DNA of 64,000 nucleotides. Source: Silurus meridionalis. Taxonomy: Eukaryota; Chordata; Actinopteri; Siluriformes; Siluridae. Shown piece by piece: positions 17,391 to 64,000 of the stretch. Location of the stretch: contig NC_060892.1 of assembly GCF_014805685.1 (NCBI RefSeq), positions 1,535,490 to 1,599,489 of the forward strand, written 5' to 3'. Made by a program: the position numbers and the translations under genes. Each line of letters begins with the position of its first letter. Position 1 is the first letter of the stretch. The notes under the pieces are model-generated. The model was not told the DNA's origin, did not search any database, and saw nothing but the letters and a program-made list of their open reading frames with translations.

Positions 17391-17499
17391 CATATCGTTT
17401 AGCCCTGAAATGCTCCTGGAGGAATGCTGTGTTTTTTCCTGGGTACTGCACGGTATATGGTTGAAAGGATGGTTAATTCCACTTGACTTGACTTTGTTA

Positions 17500-17890
17500 G
17501 TACACGATTATTTGTGTTGCACTTTTAGAAATTGTCCCAAAACAGCTCCCTGAGATCATATGAAGAAGAAACCTTAGAAGGATCCAATAGGTGATGGTGG
17601 TGAAGGAAAAACTCTGTGAGATGATGAGGATGAAACCTTGATTCCAAATAGAACCTCATCATCAGCACCAGATTTTCATCCATTAGAGTAACATCATGGT
17701 TGAGTTTATAAACGGTTCTGTAACTAATCATTTTAGTTTGCCAAAACTATTCATGGAAGTCACAGAAGTCCAAGTCCATCTTCAAGGTTCCTTGGTGTTT
17801 ACCATCGACAGTAACCTCATAGATCTTTCAGAATGTTCCGGTGGAGCCATCTTCAGCAGACTGGTGTGATAGGGTTAAGTTGATGGTGTT
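17500..17890 (+). repeat. dispersed fish repeat, copy 2
   Basis: ATGAAGAAGAAACCTTAGAAGG and flanking text match the repeat at 2125, 40030 and 42680. Confidence 0.55.
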
Positions 17891-17924
17891 TAATCGCGTC
17901 ACGGTTCAGTTTTCTTGCTGTTTT

Positions 17925-18287
17925 TTTTTTGTGACGTCACGGTAGTAGCTGTCCTCGTAACGGTGGTGCTGAACAAGATGGCTGTGCGGCGGCTCACGAG
18001 AGGCTGACAAGACGAAGACAATTCGCTGGTTTTGTCGCCCCAAACCCAGGCAGAAGAGCCAGGACTTATGTAGGAACGACAATCTTGGACAGCCGACATT
18101 CCAATTTCAGCTGCTTCAACGGGTGCAATTTGTACCGTGAGATCTCATTTCGATCTCCAATCTCCGGCAGCTCCTGGTTGGACGCGTCTCAGCCTCCAAA
18201 AATCTCTTCATCTTTATTTATATTAATTATCTCATTTATTAGAAGCAACCAAAAGCCGCCAACATAGCTGATAAACTGCAGAAAGAG
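17925..18287 (+). promoter_or_regulatory. unc13a candidate promoter and 5' UTR with full CRE
   Basis: A full palindromic CRE (TGACGTCA, 17932-17939) and a YY1-like AAGATGGC (17975-17982) lie about 350 bp and 310 bp upstream of the unc13a start codon, in a locally CpG-rich stretch. CREB sites are common in neuronal promoters. Function is inferred from motif and position only. Confidence 0.5.
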
Positions 18288-60245
<41,958 letters not shown>

Positions 60246-60671
60246 GTAAGAACTAAAACCAATTGAGTTCAATGTGTCCTGTCTTCCTTTCTCTCTTGTT
60301 CTCATTTCTTAATGTGTTCCTTCGCTGTCGCTTAGCTCCTCCTGTCTTAGTCTGAAGCCGTTGGTTCTCGTTTGTTCTTCAAGATTGCCTTTAGCCCTAG
60401 CTCTCTCCATCTCAGACTTCCTGTCCATAGCGAGTGAATAATTCCAGGCTTCAGGCTTCACATTTTTTTATGATGATAGCTAGTTTTGAGCCAGGGATTC
60501 TCTTCTTACCTACTTCCTGAATACTCTAACCTGCATATTAATTGATCTGATCAGCTGATTATTAATTATCAGCTAATTAATCACTTAACATTAATATTCT
60601 CTTTTATTATTACAGCGAGGAAAACACTAAACCAGACCTGGAACTCATGTAGGTTTTAGTGATACATTGTT

Positions 60672-60925
60672 ATACACTGGATATGAATAAATGTTTGTGG
60701 ACATTTGAACATCCTGTTCCACATTTAGTCCACATTCACTTTTATAATACTCTCCACTCTTATAGAAAGATGTTCCTCTAAATTTGTGGAGATTTTGTGG
60801 AGATTTATTTAGTAACAAGGGTGTTAGTAAAGTCAGGTACTGATGTAGGAGGCTACGGAGCTGTTCCAACTCACCCCAAAGGTGTTTAGTAGGGTTTATA
60901 GTTCTTAAGCAGAGTCCTTACTATA
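60672..60925 (-). mobile_element. Tc1-derived repeat copy 18, truncated by the DIRS-like element
   Basis: Reverse copy from AAATGTTTGTGGACATTTG; stops where the DIRS-like terminal repeat begins. Confidence 0.75.
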
Positions 60926-61329
60926 GTTCCCTTTCAGGAAGCGTCGAAACGCTTTTGGGAACGCGCCCGAGTGTTCCACGCTTTGAAATAATGTGTGTAA
61001 TCAGTCAAAAATTGACAGCTGGCCGTCACCACCTCCTATCTGTACAGAAACAGAGCGTCTTGCACTCCCCCTGCAAGGGATCCTGCATGGCGCTCTGCAC
61101 CGAAGCCCTGTGAAGGGACAGATCTGAAGACTGTCATCTTTACTAAGAGGGCTACGGCAAAAACATCCTGACATAGGACATTCTGGGGATCCGGAAGGGA
61201 CGCGTTGCAGTATCCAGTGCCGCCCTGCCCTGCCCCTTCTCAGGAACCTGGTCCGTTAACCCTGCCACTGAATGTGCTTCAGGGCATGGTCAGCTCCAGC
61301 AAGCATCCTCCTCAGTCTCCACCCGGTCT

Positions 61330-63230
61330 CGTAGTGGTCCAGTAGAACTTGCCGCATCCTTCGAGGCTCCTAGGGTCGCTTCAGGGCACTGCCCCGGCTC
61401 TAAGCATACCAGAGGTCAGTCTTGAGAGACCGATACCCCTAAGAGACTTCCTGGCATCCTGGAAAGCTCTGCCAGGTGTGTCTCAGTGGGTCCTGCCCAC
61501 TGTAGAGCGAGGCTACTCGATACATTTCAAGTATTGTCCGCCCCATTTAGACAGGGTTCTTCCCACTCTGTTGGGAACCGAGCAGGCTCTGGTCATGGAA
61601 TGAGAGGTAAACACTCTCCTGAGCAAGGAGGCCATTGAGGTGGTCCCTCCATCAGAATGAGTCCTATTTTGGAACTCTTACCCCACACCTTTACAAAATG
61701 TGTCGATGTGGCTCTGGTCTCCCTGAGACTTCAGGGCATCCGCATCCTCAACTTTATCGGCCATTGGTTGATATTAGCTCAATCAGAGCAGTTAATGGTC
61801 TGGCATCGAGATGTCCTTTCTTGCTCACATGAAGGTTTTGGGGTTTCGGCTGAACGCCGGGAAGAGTGTGCTTTCTCCATTACAGAGAACCACCTATCTC
61901 AGCGTCATATGGGATTCGACTACTTTGTGCATGCAGCTTACCCCTGCCCACACTGTGGCTATCCTTAAGGCCATCAAGAAGGTCAGAGAAGGACAGCCTC
62001 TCACTGTCAGGCAGTTCCAGAAACTGCTAGGGCTCAAGGCAGCTGCACCAAGTGTTATCCCACTTGGCCTTCTGTACATGAGACCCATTTAGTGGTGGCA
62101 CAGGACGGACCCTTTGGTTCTCATGGAAGGGCAATGCCCTCCATACGATCAAAGACACGTGGCTATGCCTGTGTGCCTTAGATGTTTGGAGAGATCCTGG
62201 GTTCCTGTCTCAGGGCCCCGTGTTGGGAGTTCCCGGTCGTCGCGTACCGCTAATGACGGATGCGTCCCTCACGGGGTGGGGAGCGGTCATGAGTGGTCAC
62301 TCCACCCAAGGTTTATTGGAAGGGCCCCTTCCACTTTGCCACATCAATTGCCTAGAGATGCTAGCCGTGCTTTTAGCATTGAAGCATTTTCTCAGAGATC
62401 ACCACATGCTGATCTGTACAGACAACACCTCTGTGGTTTACATTTACATTTACTTTTGCGGCAGTTAGCAGACGCCCGTGTGCAGAGCAGCGTACAAAAG
62501 TGCTTTGAGTCTCTAGCAATAAATAAATCTACACTGGTATGCTAGATTACAAACCTAATATAAATATAATTCTTGAATTCTACAAAGAAAACTTGGAAGT
62601 GCTAATTTGATTGTTTTAGGAAGAGGAAGGTCTCCAACCGTCGCTTGAAGATAGCCAGGTACTCCTCTGTACGTATATTTATGGGAAGTTCATTCCACCA
62701 CCTCGGTGCCAGAACAGAGAAAAGCCTTAAAGTATACCCTACCTCTCATTCTGAGAGAAGGTGGTGCCAGTCAAGCAGTGCTGGAGGATCTCAGACAGCG
62801 TGGTGCAGTGCAAGGTGTGATGAGATCTCTGAGGTAAGATGGTGCTGGTCCATTTTTGGCCTTGTAGGCAAGCATCAGTGTTTTGAATCTGATACAGCTA
62901 ATGAAAGCCAGTAAAGGGAGTGCCTTGATGGTTTCTTACATCAACCATCAAGGACGTCTGCGCTCATGCCCACTGTACAGGCTGGCACACCAGATCCTCT
63001 TGTGGGCCTGGGGGAAGCTCCTCTTAGTGAGAGCAGCTTACAACCCGGGTCGATTAAACAAAGCAGCAGACACCCTGTCGAGGCAGGGGTTGAGACCCAG
63101 GAAATGGTGGCTCCACCCTCTCGTGGTGGAGCAGATTTGGGAGAGATTCGGCAAAGCCCAGGGGAATCTGTTCGCATCTCAAGAGATGTTGCACTGTCAC
63201 TTCTGGTTCTCCCTTAGTCCTCCAGCCCCA
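61330..63230 (+). pseudogene. DIRS-like RT/RNase H remnant
   Basis: At least five frame changes and an in-frame stop. The RT core between VVPPSE and FTKCVDVAL is deleted, the YIDD motif reads FIGH, and RNase H is split by a LINE insertion at 62440. Confidence 0.8.
62440..62928 (-). mobile_element. 5'-truncated L2-like LINE nested in the DIRS-like element
   Basis: The minus strand reads LAYKAKNGPAPSYLRDLI and CLRSSSTA, the ORF2 C-terminus of L2/CR1-type LINEs. It ends in GTAAATGTAAATGTAA. Flanked by TGGTTT on both sides (62434-62439 and 62929-62934). Confidence 0.82.
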
Positions 63231-63590
63231 CTGTCCCAGGCATGGCTGAGGCTGCGTCTGTACGCCTCCCCCTTTTTTCGTGGCACACGGAGGCTGAGGC
63301 TGTGGCTGAGGTTACATATGTAACCCTAGTTTTCTGCGGGAATGAGATGCTGTGTCTCTAAGCCGCACTGCCGGTGTCCCTACAGCGCTTCCTTCTCCCT
63401 TACAGAAGCTGGCGCTCGCCTCACTCCATGTGCATTTCATATTTCCTGGTCGTGACGTTAACCTGCTGGTGACAACCAGCCTCCAATTTTTGACACATTA
63501 TTGCAGAGCGTGAACACTCGGGCGCGTTCCCAAAGCGTTTTGATGCTGCGTCTCATTCCCTCAGGGAACTAGGGTTACATACATAACCTA

Positions 63591-64000
63591 GAGACGTATC
63601 ATCTGGTCCTACTAGGTTTATCCACCATGTTGTGTAGTTCAGTAAGTATCTTAGGATCTAATTATCACTGGAACATAATAGGTCGGTGTTTCCTCTTTTT
63701 TTCTCTCTGGCTGGTTTTGAAGTGTCCATAATCACCATTAAAACAATTTGTAATGTCTAAATGTCCACAAAAGTGGTTCACGGTTCAAGTGAAAGTAAGC
63801 TATTTAAATATTTGCAGTTTTTCATAGGTATTTATTTTTCTTCTTTTTTTTTTGACCTAGCCTGTTAGGTGTCAATGTTATAATCAAAGATGTAAAGAGT
63901 CGCTAAAAATCAATTTCAAGTAAAAGTATAGATTCCTTTCTGGAAAAAAACGTACTCCATGACAAGTTCAAAGTCCCTGATTCCAATATGACTTGAGTAA
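63591..64000. other. unc13a intron, right edge of window
   Basis: 63730-64000 contains CAAGTAAAAGTATAG-like text similar to 3160-3790. No further unc13a exon found. Confidence 0.5.

Larger units (their letters stand above)
60925..63590 (+). mobile_element. DIRS-like retroelement, decayed, with inverted terminal repeats
   Basis: Inverted ends share TTTTGGGAACGCGCCCGAGT (left, 60952-60971) and its complement near 63513-63530, with further similarity outward and inward. Between them are RT and RNase H fragments of DIRS type: VERGYSIHFKYCPPHLDRVL, then a deletion, LRLQGIRILNFIGHWLILAQ (normally YIDD), TDASLTGWGAVMSG, and INHQGRLRSCPLYRLAH. No tyrosine recombinase was seen. Non-functional. Confidence 0.82.

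Noticed and set aside
60616..60648. Exon-like segment (TTACAG ... CAT|GTAGGT) after unc13a exon 36
   Set aside because: In the required phase it reads RGKH and then a stop, and it resembles no UNC13 peptide. It could only be a poison exon, with no supporting evidence.

Overview
This is vertebrate genomic DNA, almost certainly from a ray-finned fish and probably an otophysan such as a catfish. The three genes have teleost-like introns, GT-AG splice sites and vertebrate protein sequence. The space between exons is packed with fish-type repeats: Tc1/mariner DNA transposons, tRNA-SINEs with L2-like tails, Rex/L2-like LINEs, a sushi-ichi-like Ty3/gypsy chromovirus and a DIRS-like element. No prokaryotic features, CRISPR arrays or stand-alone RNA genes were found. 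The organism assignment is inference from gene and repeat style.

Layout. (1) 1-7162, minus strand: the first seven coding exons of btbd2 (BTB-BACK-PHR adaptor of cullin-3 type). The last exons lie beyond the left edge. (2) 7163-9551: intergenic, with a CpG-rich btbd2 promoter and a candidate 5' exon of hmg20b. (3) 11048-14923, plus strand: complete coding sequence of hmg20b (HMG-box subunit of the LSD1-CoREST complex, 302 codons plus stop). (4) 15456-17930: repeat-rich intergenic DNA. (5) 18288 to beyond 60245, plus strand: unc13a (Munc13-1, synaptic vesicle priming). 36 exons were found, covering C2A, an acidic region, the calmodulin-binding helix, C1, C2B and most of MUN. The 3' exons (end of MUN, C2C) lie beyond the right edge. 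(6) 60925-63590: a decayed DIRS-like element inside the last visible unc13a intron.

The genes do not form an operon. btbd2 and hmg20b are head to head, and hmg20b and unc13a are in tandem. Codon phases were checked across every junction. All agree except unc13a exon 27 to exon 28, where about 105 residues of the MUN domain expected from the vertebrate family are missing and the frame does not join. This is the strongest anomaly in the window. Other points of interest are four very small or symmetric unc13a exons (6, 6, 24 and 30 nt), a 120-nt candidate cassette exon, UG and CU repeats beside the first unc13a splice sites, and a three-layer transposon nest (mariner, dispersed repeat, gypsy) in the C1-C2B intron. 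The two gypsy LTRs differ in part by C-run lengths, which raises the possibility that some frame breaks are assembly errors.
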